Part shown: piece by piece, positions 26,652-35,756 of the stretch | Numbering within the stretch: position 1 is the stretch's first letter | Layout: every line of letters begins with the position of its first letter | From: Bacillota bacterium | GTDB taxonomy: Bacteria; Bacillota; Clostridia; Christensenellales; UMGS416 | Direction: 5' to 3' | Assembly: GCA_023421955.1 (NCBI GenBank) | Contig: JAEZSE010000050.1 | Coordinates: forward strand, 62,001-126,000 | DNA length: 64,000 nt | Notes under the pieces: generated by a model | What the model saw: the letters and a program-made list of their open reading frames with translations, nothing else | What the model was told of the DNA's origin: nothing | The model's database searches: none | Made by a program: the position numbers and the translations under genes

Positions 26652-28391
26652 CTATTTGCCGTATTTTGCGTCATAGCCTTCCTGGCAAATCGCAAGGTAC
26701 TTTTCAAGACCCAGATCATTCATGCCTTTGATGTAAGCATCCCAGGCCGCGTCGTCGTTGATGTCCAAGTCGCCGGTGATAAAACGGGCGACATACTGCT
26801 TGACATAGTCGGAGATGCTGGTCTTCATCAGAGAGAAGTCTGTAACCTTGTCTGGTAGTGCAGCGATTGTGGGCACAAGAGTGTCAGGCGCCGGAGCGAA
26901 AGGATCATAGAGCTTCGTTGCCTGGAACAGCTGCAGCTCTCCATCGCCTTTGCCTTCGCGCCAGTCCTGACTCAAAACCTTCTTGCCTTCCCTGTAGGCT
27001 GCGTCGCGGATCGTCGGCAGTGACTGCTCCAGGATCACGTTGTTGTTGATCAGGTCCGCATGGGCAACGAGCTCAACATATTTGGCCTGATTCCCATTGA
27101 AATCAAATTCGTTTGCGTCACCAGCGCGCCAGTCGCGGCCTTCCAAGCCCATGTCGATAAAGTCGCGGCCAACAGGAGAATAGAAGTAGTCCAGCCAACG
27201 CATGATCAGCGCCGGCTCTTTGGCAGCCTTCGTGATGACAAACATACCGACATTGGCTGGGGACATGTCATTATAGGAAGCAGCGGCTGCATATCCTGTG
27301 GGGCCTTTGAGCGGCGGGATAGCGTCATACTGCTTGAATTTGTCGGATACCGCCGAGCCAGAACATGTGAAGTTGACGCCACCGAAACCAACGCCAATCA
27401 CAGGATCCGGGCCCGCTTCGTTTGTCTGAGACAGCACCTGCGTGCTCTGTGTGAAGGATTCGGGCGCGATCAATCCATTTTTATAGAGATCCGCCAAATA
27501 CTTGAGTCCATCTCGCCATGCAGTCTGAGCAGGAGCATACTGTATCTTCTTGTTGCTGTCGAAGATAAAGTTCTGATCAGAATCTGTATAGATGAAGGAG
27601 CACATCAGGAAGCCGTCGAGGTTGCATCTCCAGCCGCCAGTCGCTGTGGCCATCGGAATTTCGTCTGGTTTACCATTCTTGTTCGGGTCCTGAGACTTGA
27701 ACGCCATCAACACGGTCTTCAGCTCTTCCGTGGTCGTGGGCATGTTCAAGCCCAGGTTTTTCAGCCAAGTCGTGTTAATCCAGGCCTTCTGCTGGTGATT
27801 GCAGTGATAGCATTCATTGATATCAAAGTAGCCATAAATGTTGCCGTCCAGGCTCGTGACGAATTTCTTCACGTTGGGCTTATCGGCAAGAAATTGCTTG
27901 AGGTACATCGAGTCGCTCTCAATCAGATCCTGAAGCGGGATAAACACACCCTGCGAGCCATATTGATCCAGTTGTGTCTGTGTGAAGCTGGATCCACCAA
28001 ACGTTGAACCGGCTGCGATGGCATCAGGAAGGTTGCCGCTGGCGATAATGACCGACACCTTGTCCATCCATCCGTCAGAGGGCACCGTTTGCCAATTGAC
28101 TTTCACGTTCGACAACTTCTCATATTCGATCACGTTCCAGTTTTGATCGATTGGCGCGTTGATCTTCCATGGGGTCAAAATGGTGATTTCCTTCTTTTCC
28201 TTGGTGATCGGCATCGCACCGAGCTCGTTATATGCCGATTGCTGCGCGGTGGCAGTTGATCCGGCTGCCGTGGCGGATGATTCAGGCGCAGCGGTAGTTG
28301 GTTGCTGTGTGACTCCAGTCGTGCTGCATCCGGCCAGGACGAGGCTCAGGATGACGATGCCCACAAAGGCATTCAGGATAAACTTTCTCAT
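26652..28391 (-). CDS. YtcQ/LplA-type extracellular sugar-binding lipoprotein
   Basis: 579 residues from ATG 28391, chosen because AAGGAGG lies just upstream and a lipoprotein signal starts there (lipobox LVLAGC); the longer frame to 28496 has no such signal. A Thr/Ala-rich linker is followed by a family-1 binding protein with WLKNLGLNMPTTTEEL and DPNKNGKPDEIPMA, as in the lipoprotein at 14184. It serves the two permeases encoded upstream. Given the GH2, GH29 and GH35-like genes downstream, a fucosylated galacto-oligosaccharide is a reasonable guess for the ligand. Confidence 0.9.
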   Translation of the reverse strand: MRKFILNAFVGIVILSLVLAGCSTTGVTQQPTTAAPESSATAAGSTATAQQSAYNELGAMPITKEKKEITILTPWKINAPIDQNWNVIEYEKLSNVKVNWQTVPSDGWMDKVSVIIASGNLPDAIAAGSTFGGSSFTQTQLDQYGSQGVFIPLQDLIESDSMYLKQFLADKPNVKKFVTSLDGNIYGYFDINECYHCNHQQKAWINTTWLKNLGLNMPTTTEELKTVLMAFKSQDPNKNGKPDEIPMATATGGWRCNLDGFLMCSFIYTDSDQNFIFDSNKKIQYAPAQTAWRDGLKYLADLYKNGLIAPESFTQSTQVLSQTNEAGPDPVIGVGFGGVNFTCSGSAVSDKFKQYDAIPPLKGPTGYAAAASYNDMSPANVGMFVITKAAKEPALIMRWLDYFYSPVGRDFIDMGLEGRDWRAGDANEFDFNGNQAKYVELVAHADLINNNVILEQSLPTIRDAAYREGKKVLSQDWREGKGDGELQLFQATKLYDPFAPAPDTLVPTIAALPDKVTDFSLMKTSISDYVKQYVARFITGDLDINDDAAWDAYIKGMNDLGLEKYLAICQEGYDAKYGK

Positions 28392-28499
28392 TCTAGATCC
28401 TCCTTCACAGTATATAGTAGCATGCTTCCATCGTTCAGGGTACATAGCAATCCTTTTGTTGCACCGAAATAGCAGCCCTCCTTCCATGCAACACAACGG

Positions 28500-29402
28500 T
28501 TATCCTTTGATTGCTCCAATCATGATGCCCTTCACGAAATATTTCTGAATAAACGGATAGAGGAGCAACAGCGGCAGGCTGGAGAAAATGATTACTGCAT
28601 ACTTCAATGCTTCCGCATCCGCAAGGTTCCTGCTTTGGTCAGCCCCCCTGTTTTGCAGCATTTGAGCCTGGAGTTGGGAGCTGATCAACAGGTTTCTCAA
28701 CACAAGCTGAAGCGGAAATTTGTTTTGGGTTTGCATATAGATCATCGCGTCGAAATATGAATTCCAGATGCCCACCGCATAAAAGAGCGTCATGACAGCC
28801 AGTATGGGTTTGGATAACGGCAGCACGATTTGGAAGAACGTGCGAAGATCCGAGCTCCCATCAATTGTTGCGGCTTCATATAGCTCTTCCGGAATAGTAT
28901 TCGTAAAGAAAGTCCTGGAGATCACGATGTTCCAAACGCTGATGGCATTGGGTATGATCATAGCCGTAAGTTTGTCAATCATGTCCAGTTTCATCACAAC
29001 CAGATAGGTCGGGATGAGCCCGCCGCTGAACAACATCGTAAACGTGAAATACCACATAAACGCATTTCTGCCATAGAGGTTCTTCCTTGCCAAAGGATAA
29101 GCCGCCAGGATCGTGAGTGAAACACTCAAAAATGTGCCCAAAGCCATAATGAGGGCGGAGTTTGCAAATCCGCTCAGAAGGACAGAGCTTTGCAGAATCT
29201 TCTGATAACTGACCAATGTTGGTTTGATCGGCAGCAAGATTACTTTGCCTGCCAGCACGCTCACCGGGTCGCTGATGGATTGACTGATGATGTTCAGCAA
29301 AGGGAAGCACACGACCAACAAGCATAGCGAAAGAAAAACCATATTGAGCCAGTTGAAAACTCTATCTCCAAGCCTCATTTGAATTTGTCGATTCACCATC
29401 AT
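28500..29402 (-). CDS. YtcP-type sugar ABC permease
   Basis: 300 residues from ATG 29402, chosen for GGAAGGA about 6 bases upstream; an in-frame start at 29423 would overlap the upstream permease. It has six membrane segments, an EAA loop EELYEAATIDGSSDLRTFFQIVLPLSKP, and the typical C-terminal YFVKGIMIGAIKG. It is the partner of the permease at 29417. The product closely resembles the permease at 15939, showing that segments A and B carry importers of the same class. Confidence 0.92.
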   Translation of the reverse strand: MMVNRQIQMRLGDRVFNWLNMVFLSLCLLVVCFPLLNIISQSISDPVSVLAGKVILLPIKPTLVSYQKILQSSVLLSGFANSALIMALGTFLSVSLTILAAYPLARKNLYGRNAFMWYFTFTMLFSGGLIPTYLVVMKLDMIDKLTAMIIPNAISVWNIVISRTFFTNTIPEELYEAATIDGSSDLRTFFQIVLPLSKPILAVMTLFYAVGIWNSYFDAMIYMQTQNKFPLQLVLRNLLISSQLQAQMLQNRGADQSRNLADAEALKYAVIIFSSLPLLLLYPFIQKYFVKGIMIGAIKG

Positions 29403-29416
29403 CGTTTTTCCTTCCA

Positions 29417-30370
29417 TTACCACAGACTGGTTTCTGAGGATTTTCTTGCAATGAAGTTGACCAGTGTCAACAACACGAGAGAGACCACGGAGTTGAATAG
29501 CCCAATTGCAGCGGAAAAACTGTATTGGGCTGAGATCAGCCCGATCTTATATACATAAGTGGAGATTACTTCCGAAACATTCATATTGAGTGCGTTCTGC
29601 ATGAGGTAAATCTTTTCGTATCCAACGTTGAGTATGGATGCCGAATTAAGGATTAAAAGAATGATGAACGTGGGCATAATGCCTGGCAGATCGACATGCC
29701 TGATTTTTTGCAATGTTGATGCCCCGTCGATCCGTGCTGCCTCGTACAATTCTTTGTTGATGCCTGACAAGGCAGCCAAATAAATCACAGAAGAGTACCC
29801 TGCAGTCTGCCAAATGCCTGACCACACATAAATAGAAGTAAAAAGCTTCGGTTTCGCAAGCAGATTGACCGGCACGCCGCCAAATAGCTTGATCAGGTTA
29901 TTCAACAAGCCAAACGGTGACAGCATCTGGTTCACCATTGCGACTAAGATTACTGTTGATATGAAGTATGGTGCATATGTCACCATTTGGACGGTCTTAC
30001 CAAAATACTTGGATTTGCATTCATTCAAAGCCAGCGCAAGAACAATCGGGATTGGCGCATTGGCCAGAATGGTATAAATGCTGATGGAGAATGTGTTCAA
30101 TAACAGCTTCGCGAATTGCGGTGATGTAAAGAACATCTCAAAGTATTTGGTCCCAACCCATTTGCTTTCCAGAATGCCAACACCTGGGTTGAAATCGCGG
30201 AAAGCGATCTGCACACCATACATTGGATAATACCGGAATATCAATGTCCAGACAATCGGGGCCAGCAGCAATAGATATAGCTGCCAATGCCTGGCAATCA
30301 TCTTCAGCATTTTGGGGGTTGTCATCCTTTTTGCTGGCAATGCTTTGTTCGCGGTGCTCGCTTGCATCAT
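29417..30370 (-). CDS. LplB/YtcO-type sugar ABC permease
   Basis: 317 residues from ATG 30370, supported by GGAAGA 6 bases upstream. The longer in-frame extension to 30469 lacks a ribosome binding site. It has six membrane segments, the RYYPMYGVQIAFRDF segment after the first membrane helix, and an EAA loop ELYEAARIDGASTLQKIRHVDLPG. First structural gene of the segment B importer operon. The regulator gene at 30584 lies 213 bases upstream in the same orientation, so that gap should contain the promoter. Confidence 0.91.
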   Translation of the reverse strand: MMQASTANKALPAKRMTTPKMLKMIARHWQLYLLLLAPIVWTLIFRYYPMYGVQIAFRDFNPGVGILESKWVGTKYFEMFFTSPQFAKLLLNTFSISIYTILANAPIPIVLALALNECKSKYFGKTVQMVTYAPYFISTVILVAMVNQMLSPFGLLNNLIKLFGGVPVNLLAKPKLFTSIYVWSGIWQTAGYSSVIYLAALSGINKELYEAARIDGASTLQKIRHVDLPGIMPTFIILLILNSASILNVGYEKIYLMQNALNMNVSEVISTYVYKIGLISAQYSFSAAIGLFNSVVSLVLLTLVNFIARKSSETSLW

Positions 30371-30583
30371 CGATATCTTCCAATCAAATTTTGTTAATAC
30401 TAGATAAACATAAGCAAGGCAATATGGATAGAAACACATTTTTAGCACGGCACAGGATCTCATAATCAACAGGGAACAAATTTTTAGCAGGTGGCAATAT
30501 TGAACAATATCGCCTCTGAAGTGAGAAGTTTGGGCTGCTAATGTGTGTGAATGAGGGCGAAAAATGAAGAATACTTAGTGATA

Positions 30584-32869
30584 CTACAGATTGCCTCTAT
30601 ACTCGTTTGGCAGCTTTCCTATGCAGCGCTTGAACGCCCTGCGGAAGGAATAGGGGGTGTTGTAACCTACACGCCCCGCGATCTCCTCCACCGTAAGGCT
30701 TTGATTAGTCAGTAACACGCAGGCTTCTTTCATTCGCAGTTCTTCAAGGTAGTCGCTGAAATTCTGACCGGTTTGTTCCTTGAAAAATTGAGACAAGTAG
30801 GAAGCAGAAATCTTGTAGCCTGAAGAGACACTGTCCAAGGAGATATTTGGATTGTAAAAATTCGTGCGGAGAAAGTCTATAATCTCATCAAGCATTTTTT
30901 TGTTGTGGCTTCTCTTATTGCTGTTAATCAAAGCGCCTAGATTGAAGAATTCCTTGGATAGCTCGCTCAAACAATCTTTGGAGGATGTATCCCACATCTT
31001 CAGATCTTTGAGTTCCTTCAAAGATTCTCCAGCATTTGTTTCATCGCATATTTTCAACAATGTCGCTTTCATTTCATGAAAGAGCTGCGACTGCATGGAA
31101 AAAGGAAGGCAACGTTCAATGAAGTTCTTCTGGTTGATGTGATGAAGGGTCCGCTTCAGCTCTTCCTTGTTGCCGCTCTTGACCATATTCACAAGCATCT
31201 TTTCCACGTCCAGCGGATAATAGTATGAGCATCGTGAGACCGGCAAATCAGAATACCAGATCATATACTCTGATGATACCCCGAAGTTCAAGTGCTGCAG
31301 CGCAACCTTTGCTTCAGAGAACGAAAAACTAACATCCTGCAGACTATGATAAATACTGCCAACGCCATATCCAAACCCAATATGGCAAGTCTTTATCAAC
31401 TCATCGTTGATTGTATCAATGTATGCGCCAAGCTCCTTTCGGCAGGTTTCATCGTCAACATTTTCAAAGCATAATATTGCTCCGATATTTTGGGGATCAA
31501 TCGAACAGGTGCACCCATTCCCATTCATGTATCTCACTAAAATGCTTTCCGCCAACCTGTTGATTATCTTCTCTTCCAGGATGGTGTTCACATCCAGCGT
31601 TTTCACTTCAACATTCTGGTTCATTGTGGCCACAAGGACCGCAAAACGTTTGCCCTCCAGGCTTGTTCCAAGATTTGCTAAAGCTGTTTTGATCTCCTGC
31701 AGGTTGCTGACAGTGCCGTGCAGCAACTGGCCAAGCAGTAAATTTTTCAACTCGCTCATAGACTCGTTCATATTTTTGTTCTTATCGATAAGGCTGTTGA
31801 TATTATCTTTAATTAAGCTGTATTCATCCTTATCTCTACGCTGGCTGGGTAGAGCATTGGCCAGTGATGACAGGATTTCATATATGGGTTTGGATTCCTT
31901 TCTGGAAAAAAAGAACGCAATCAAGCAGCCGACGACCAAAATGACAATTACGTCTAGTACAGTGGTTCGTGTGATATTCCTAACTTCGCTCATCAGGCTA
32001 TTCGTCGGAATCACGCAAACATAATACCAATTATTGTAGCCAGACTTTAAAGAGAATACGAGCGAATCTTCTTTGTTCACCGGCATGTGAAGAGGGCTCT
32101 TCGCCTTGGAAAAAAGCTGTGGATCGAGATCTCCCAGAGCATCAACTTCGGTGCTTTTCGAAACGATTGCATTGTTGTCATCAACAATAAACGAATACCC
32201 GTTGTGATCAATCACAGTGTTGTGAAGCAGTTCCCGTACCTTCTTCATATCGATTTGTACGACGATTGCGCCTTGCGGAATGGACTGGATATAGGTAATA
32301 GCCTCATAGGTGATGTCACTTAAGCCGGGGCGTTTTTGGGTGATTTTGTGCGCTGGCCATATGGTCTTGTTGTTTTTTACATCAAAGACTTGTCTATACC
32401 ATTCTTGATATGAAATACCATCATATTTCATATTGTTTTCGTAAAATCTCTGAATTCCATAATTGGCATAGTAACTATCAATCACAACGTCTGTTTTTTG
32501 TAGAAAGATATAGGTTGTGCTGTCAATCGTTCCAGATATGTTATTGGATTTCATATCGTTGATCACTTTAATTAATTGATATACCTTATCGGAACCGAAA
32601 ACGGGCTGATTCATGTTCAACACAGTTTGTAGCGTTGTATTGGTGGACAAAGAATAGACTGATAGATCAACAGATGATAAATAGTTGTCTACAATGTCAC
32701 CGCTTTGCTTAATCAGGAAATTCTCTGCACTGATCGTGTTTTTTTCTATGACACCCATAGCTTGAACATAGGCATAGCTTCCAAACGTGATAGGTATAAT
32801 AAGGATCAAGATATAGGAGACGAGGAAACGCTTGAAAACAACATGCTTACCAGTATCATTCCTCCTCAT
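30584..32869 (-). CDS. Membrane-anchored AraC regulator with extracellular sensor
   Basis: 761 residues from ATG 32869, chosen for GGAGGGGG 8 bases upstream. Membrane helix near residues 14-35, extracellular dCache-like sensor to ~285, second membrane helix near 290-310, long cytoplasmic linker, and an AraC domain in the last ~100 residues (YKISASYLSQFFKEQTGQN and VEEIAGRVGYNTPYSFRRAFKRCIG). Same architecture as the regulator at 18009. It is expected to sense an extracellular ligand and activate the importer and hydrolase operon directly downstream. Confidence 0.9.
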   Translation of the reverse strand: MRRNDTGKHVVFKRFLVSYILILIIPITFGSYAYVQAMGVIEKNTISAENFLIKQSGDIVDNYLSSVDLSVYSLSTNTTLQTVLNMNQPVFGSDKVYQLIKVINDMKSNNISGTIDSTTYIFLQKTDVVIDSYYANYGIQRFYENNMKYDGISYQEWYRQVFDVKNNKTIWPAHKITQKRPGLSDITYEAITYIQSIPQGAIVVQIDMKKVRELLHNTVIDHNGYSFIVDDNNAIVSKSTEVDALGDLDPQLFSKAKSPLHMPVNKEDSLVFSLKSGYNNWYYVCVIPTNSLMSEVRNITRTTVLDVIVILVVGCLIAFFFSRKESKPIYEILSSLANALPSQRRDKDEYSLIKDNINSLIDKNKNMNESMSELKNLLLGQLLHGTVSNLQEIKTALANLGTSLEGKRFAVLVATMNQNVEVKTLDVNTILEEKIINRLAESILVRYMNGNGCTCSIDPQNIGAILCFENVDDETCRKELGAYIDTINDELIKTCHIGFGYGVGSIYHSLQDVSFSFSEAKVALQHLNFGVSSEYMIWYSDLPVSRCSYYYPLDVEKMLVNMVKSGNKEELKRTLHHINQKNFIERCLPFSMQSQLFHEMKATLLKICDETNAGESLKELKDLKMWDTSSKDCLSELSKEFFNLGALINSNKRSHNKKMLDEIIDFLRTNFYNPNISLDSVSSGYKISASYLSQFFKEQTGQNFSDYLEELRMKEACVLLTNQSLTVEEIAGRVGYNTPYSFRRAFKRCIGKLPNEYRGNL

Positions 32870-33217
32870 TTTCAAGCCCCCTCCGTTTACAACTATAATA
32901 TAGTCCAAAACCATTTGTCAACTTTGCACAAGTCTCCGCAAGATAACTATACGAAATGGAATTTGATCACCAAAATAGGAACAAGCTCCAAAATGTAAGA
33001 GAAATAGTGGCCTGACAAGCGCGCAGAGTTTATATGTTTCAAAAGCCTGCAGATCAGACATGATGATAGAACTGCCTGCAATTTGGGGGAACAGTTTTCA
33101 AATAAGGAACACATATTGCTAATCATATGTTCTGTGCCTGTTTTCATATACCTGATATGATATACTCGGTACACTTATCAAATACGGATCACAATCTATG
33201 CTTCGAGAGACGCAGAC
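32870..33217. other. Intergenic region between divergent genes
   Basis: About 350 AT-rich bases between the AraC regulator (minus) and the thioredoxin/CcdA gene (plus). Two promoters must lie here. A TATACT-like box around 33160 could serve the plus-strand gene, but I cannot pair it with a good -35. No gene or repeat is visible. Confidence 0.35.
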
Positions 33218-34756
33218 ATGAGCCAAAGCATACTACAAAGCGGAGCCAGCCTAAAACTTCACCGATCGAGGATTCACGCCTGCTGCAGCATTTTTCTTGC
33301 TACGGTTTTTCTATTACTGTTTTCACAAGGTGCTGCTTCGGCTGACAGTACACGATCCAAACTGACCATCAGTTATTATTATAACAATCCCTGTGCGTCC
33401 TGCCACGAGGACAAAGACTTTAAAGACCTATTTCTGGGCCTTGTCGGTGAGTCTGCACAGGATGTGACACTGGATTTTTCCTTCTACAATGTGTTCCGCG
33501 CTGAGGACCAGAAGAAATACTCAGAAGCGTGCCAGCAATACGGCATACTCCCAGAGGAACAAACCACCCCCCTGCTTGTCATTGGCGATACACCACTGAA
33601 CGGGAAGGAAGAAATCAACCAGAAACTTATCTCTGTTTTTCAAGAAGAAAAAGGCAAAAAACTAAGGCAGGCTGCCATAACATCGGGCACGGCATCCAGG
33701 ATAGTTTATTTTTACGTTTCTCCGTGTGAAGAGTGCGCGGAGACTGAGCAATACCTGAGCGGACTTGCCCCGACATATCTTGTTAGTTACAACGGCAAAG
33801 AACTTGACAGTATGCTTATCATCGAATCACATAATGTGGCAGAGAAACAGAACCTAGAGTTGGTGAACCGATATTTTCGTGATCATCAAGTTCCACAGGC
33901 TCGCCAGAGCGTTCCGGTTGTGTTCCTTAGGGATGGATACCTAAGCGGTAAAGAAGAAATCATAAATGGACTGCAAGCAGCCATTGAAGGCGGCCGGTGT
34001 ATTGGTATTGCCTCCCCCGGTGATCAAGTTGAACTAAAGATTTACGACTGGCCAACGGTTTTCTTGATGGGTCTGATCAATGGATTCAATCCCTGTTCCA
34101 TCTCAATGCTGCTTTTCTTAATTGCTTTGTTGCTGGCGCGAAAAGCAAACGTGCTGAAGCTGGGAATGCTATTCATCATCGGCAAATTCCTGGCATACCT
34201 GGCATTGGGAACAATCCTTTTTAGCCTATTGTCAACCATAAATAACAGTGTATTTGCACTTTTTTCAGATATCGGAAAGTATATCCTGCTTGCGCTGATG
34301 ATTGTTGTTGTCGCATTGAATCTAAATGACTTTTTTGCAAGCAAATATGAGAAATACAACAAGATTCGGCTGCAATTACCCCAGGGGCTGCGAAGGCTCA
34401 ACCACAAATGGCTCAGCAGTATCAGCAGTATGAATGGAGCCGGTTTGCTCTTTGCCGCATTTATCTTGGGGATAGCCATATCAATTGGTGAATTTCTATG
34501 CACCGGGCAGATCTACCTGGCGACAATCATCTATCTGTTGAAACGCAGCAATGTCTTTGATCTCCAAATTGTGGTATCTTTTCTCTTATACATCATAGGG
34601 ATGCTTCTCCCTTTGCTCATAATCACCATCACGGTGCACAAAGGCAAAGAGATCTTCCGGGTTTCGGAATTTGCGCGTAGCAGAATGCCGCTGATCAAAC
34701 TAATCAACGCATGTGTTTTCCTGGTGTTGGCTGTGATTCTATTCATATTTTTCTAG
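33218..34756 (+). CDS. Tandem thioredoxin-like/CcdA-type transmembrane thiol transporter
   Basis: 512 residues. Signal/anchor helix at ~22-42, then two extracytoplasmic thioredoxin-like domains with motifs CASC (Cys59/Cys62) and CEEC (Cys170/Cys173), each followed by a PLLVIGDTPLNGKEEI or PVVFLRDGYLSGKEEI segment of the glutaredoxin-like fold. From ~280 there is a six-helix CcdA/DsbD-like membrane domain with the paired cysteines GFNPCS (Cys293) and GEFLCTG (Cys428). Known role of the family: carrying electrons from cytoplasmic thioredoxin across the membrane to external thiols. Having two tandem external domains at the N-terminus is unusual. The start codon lacks a strong ribosome binding site, so a start a little downstream is possible. 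Confidence 0.85.
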   Translation: MSQSILQSGASLKLHRSRIHACCSIFLATVFLLLFSQGAASADSTRSKLTISYYYNNPCASCHEDKDFKDLFLGLVGESAQDVTLDFSFYNVFRAEDQKKYSEACQQYGILPEEQTTPLLVIGDTPLNGKEEINQKLISVFQEEKGKKLRQAAITSGTASRIVYFYVSPCEECAETEQYLSGLAPTYLVSYNGKELDSMLIIESHNVAEKQNLELVNRYFRDHQVPQARQSVPVVFLRDGYLSGKEEIINGLQAAIEGGRCIGIASPGDQVELKIYDWPTVFLMGLINGFNPCSISMLLFLIALLLARKANVLKLGMLFIIGKFLAYLALGTILFSLLSTINNSVFALFSDIGKYILLALMIVVVALNLNDFFASKYEKYNKIRLQLPQGLRRLNHKWLSSISSMNGAGLLFAAFILGIAISIGEFLCTGQIYLATIIYLLKRSNVFDLQIVVSFLLYIIGMLLPLLIITITVHKGKEIFRVSEFARSRMPLIKLINACVFLVLAVILFIFF

Positions 34757-34764
34757 GGAGAAAG

Positions 34765-35085
34765 ATGAAAAGCAAAAAGAGCGAGGAAGTTGTCCTGCAA
34801 TTCAATGGTGAGAATGGTGAGAAAATAGTAAAATGCAAGTTATTCTCAATACCGCTCAGGGAAGACGCGGTGCTTCAAGCTTGCATTGAGTTCTTTGCTG
34901 ACCCAGAGCCCTGCATGCTTCACCGTTCAGCTGCGATGAGCCGTATGTATATGGAGTTACAGGAGTATTTCCTAAAAGTATGGAACGAGGGTAACGATTG
35001 TTGCTCATTTTCAGATATTCCCGAAAAACTTCGATCACATCTAGACATCCTTCAGTTTACAGATGTTGTTGTTTATGTATCATAA
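34765..35085 (+). CDS. Small hypothetical protein coupled to the CcdA-type gene
   Basis: 106 residues from ATG 34765, chosen because GGGAGAAAG lies just upstream, 8 bases after the CcdA-type stop. Acidic, no signal peptide, no membrane helix. It includes Cys residues near positions 42, 50 and 78-79 but no CxxC motif. I do not recognise the family. Tight linkage suggests it works with the thiol transporter, perhaps as a cytoplasmic regulator or substrate. Confidence 0.6.
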   Translation: MKSKKSEEVVLQFNGENGEKIVKCKLFSIPLREDAVLQACIEFFADPEPCMLHRSAAMSRMYMELQEYFLKVWNEGNDCCSFSDIPEKLRSHLDILQFTDVVVYVS

Positions 35086-35354
35086 AAGTGCAAAATTGGA
35101 GGTGCGCATAGATGATTATCACGATACGCGAATCGGCGGGCTGAACAAGCTTAAGCATTTCGCTTCATCGGGTACGAATCTGAAGAAGCCAACCGTTTAC
35201 CTCACCACCAGCAACACAAAGCTCAATCACAACCTTCAGATAGAAAAATACCTTTAATGCGAAGTAAAGGTTACTTCATTTTAACATCTGATTGATCTAC
35301 CTCTCCTCTATTCTACCTAGGAAAATAATGATATTATCTACAATATAGAATGCC

Positions 35355-35726
35355 ATGGATAAACTGACAGAGAAAAGATTCATCCGCATCACCTACCTGT
35401 CACTGGCAGCGTCTTTGGTCTATAACGTGCTGCACGCCGGAGACAGGTTGTGGATTTTATTGCTTCTTTCCGGGTTGATGGCCTTATCGATAACTGTGCG
35501 GCACATGTTGTTGCTCAGAACCATGCGGTACACCGGCCTAGGCTGCCTGGTCTATCTGCCCGATCTTGCGCTGGCCTTTTTGATAAGTATCTTTGTGAGC
35601 CGGGACGGTTCCATAGCATTTTATCTGATTCTACTATGTGATGCATGCCTCTTACTCCCAAGGGTGGCGGGCTATGGGGTTACAGTAATCGCTACTATCC
35701 ACTGCCCATCAACCTTGCTACACTAA
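35355..35726 (+). pseudogene. Truncated membrane sensor domain (kinase N-terminus)
   Basis: 123 residues with four closely spaced hydrophobic segments and no other domain. The pattern (basic start, paired helices, then LILLCDACLLLP) resembles the N-terminal membrane part of sensor histidine kinases, which would normally continue for 250 or more residues. It stops 31 bases before the serine hydrolase start. No ribosome binding site is visible. I read it as the remnant of a kinase whose catalytic part has been deleted; a short standalone membrane protein is the alternative. Confidence 0.5.
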
Positions 35727-35756
35727 TACTAACTAAATGCAGGGGGGATGGAGAAC

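Noticed and set aside
25450..28007. Long plus-strand open frames opposite the GH2 and binding-protein genes
   Set aside because: Antisense to genes with complete catalytic or lipobox motifs; no independent coding signs.
35063..35257. Small open frame after the 106-residue hypothetical gene
   Set aside because: It overlaps the upstream gene, its possible start sits on the ribosome binding site and no family is recognisable.
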